Source: Spirodela intermedia (lineage: Eukaryota > Streptophyta > Magnoliopsida > Alismatales > Araceae). Taken from it: a stretch of 64,000 nucleotides of DNA. Position 1 is the first letter of the stretch. The number at the start of each line of letters is the position of its first letter. Made by a program: the position numbers and the translations under genes. The stretch lies in contig LR746270.1 of NCBI GenBank assembly GCA_902729315.2, positions 7,759,221 to 7,823,220 on the forward strand, in the 5' to 3' direction. The notes under the pieces are model-generated. The model saw only the letters and a list, made by a program, of their open reading frames with translations, made no database searches and was not told the DNA's origin. Below are positions 63,201 to 64,000 of the stretch, one piece after another.

Positions 63201-64000
63201 ATTTTTTTATAGAAAAAAATGAAAATTTTGTTGAAAGAAAATTGATAATGTATGTCTAAATAGAATGGTAATGTAAAAATAAAAATACATCCAAATCTTC
63301 TCAAATAAAATATGATATCAATATTTATAATCATGAAATTAGTAATTAAAAATATTTCGAATATTTTTTGAAGTATATCTGTTAATATTTAGGACATCTT
63401 ATTTTTTGGGATTCCATATTAAAATCATTGAAAAATAATGATGTAACATAATGGGTGCACAATAGACTAAGTAAAGTTTTGTACTCATATTTTACTTAAT
63501 AACTTTGTATTTATTTAAATTTCATAATTAATATTTTCTTTACTATGGCCTTTTCTATAAATAGTAGTAAAATTTACAAAATAAAAAAATACACAGAAAA
63601 AAAACTAAATAAATAAATTCAACATAATGGATCATAAATACACTCAATAAATTTATAATATATGTTTGATATTATAATTTTAAGTTAGTTCTAAATTCAT
63701 ATTTAATTAAATAAATACTCACCACAATAATCCTTGATTCTATCTTTAAGAAAAAGATGATGTCCATAGATCAAATTATTTCGTGGATTGGAGTTCACTT
63801 TTTTGTCTATGACTTCATTGTGTGCACTCCAAATTATGCAACTATGACATTTATACATAATTTGAGATATCAAGAATACTGGAAATGAAGTATAATTCAA
63901 TCATTTGATTAATCTTATAAATTTCGTCATTACCAAAATAATATGCATTTACCACACCAACAAGTAACACTTCTTAATGCCTCCACAGAAAATGATATTT
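63201..64000. other. Very AT-rich sequence, nothing recognised
   Basis: The minus ORF at 63900-63703 (65 codons) has no recognised relatives. Confidence 0.45.

Overview
This is a plant nuclear genome window, almost certainly from a flowering plant. The evidence is intron-bearing CYP98A genes, Athila-type and copia LTR retrotransposons, a decayed piece of plastid ycf2, and very AT-rich repeat-filled intergenic DNA. The CYP98A exons are strikingly GC-rich compared with their surroundings, which fits a monocot, but I cannot name the species.

Layout: (1) 79-4208 holds a complete three-exon CYP98A (p-coumaroyl shikimate 3'-hydroxylase) gene on the minus strand with its 5' flank. (2) 4209-24117 is a repeat mosaic: a solo LTR of a family I call R, non-coding repeats U and S, a ycf2 fragment, an LTR-like repeat P, and a decayed Athila-like Ty3/gypsy element (minus strand) split by a second R LTR. 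It ends in a ~0.6-kb-period repeat family T. (3) 24118-27499 is a second, tandemly duplicated CYP98A gene with the same exon lengths and flank. (4) 27500-41015 is AT-rich sequence with several tandem arrays, more T repeats, a third R LTR and a second Ty3/gypsy remnant (plus strand). (5) 41016-46023 contains GC-richer tandem repeats, then exons 1 and 2 of an extended-SDR reductase gene (cinnamoyl-CoA/phenylacetaldehyde reductase-like, plus strand). Its exon 2 is frameshifted and no later exon is visible. (6) 46024-64000 is nested repeats: a truncated R LTR, repeat Q, and a P-U-P structure that looks like a non-autonomous LTR element. Its downstream P is split by a 5'-truncated copia element, which is itself split by a Q copy. 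AT-rich DNA with one more T copy follows.

The functional content is the CYP98A pair. The encoded ER-bound P450s would hydroxylate p-coumaroyl shikimate/quinate esters on the way to G/S lignin and chlorogenic acids. The paralogues are about 81, 86 and 95% identical (hand count) over exons 1, 2 and 3. This gradient suggests 3' gene conversion, with the second copy more derived in its substrate-recognition regions. The SDR fragment belongs to the same broad pathway family but looks broken. I found no tRNA or rRNA gene, CRISPR array or obviously novel biological system. The most interesting signals are the paralogue divergence pattern, the conserved promoter elements, the plastid insertion, solo LTRs with readable target-site duplications, and several unidentified repeat families. 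Percentages and repeat boundaries are read by eye and approximate.
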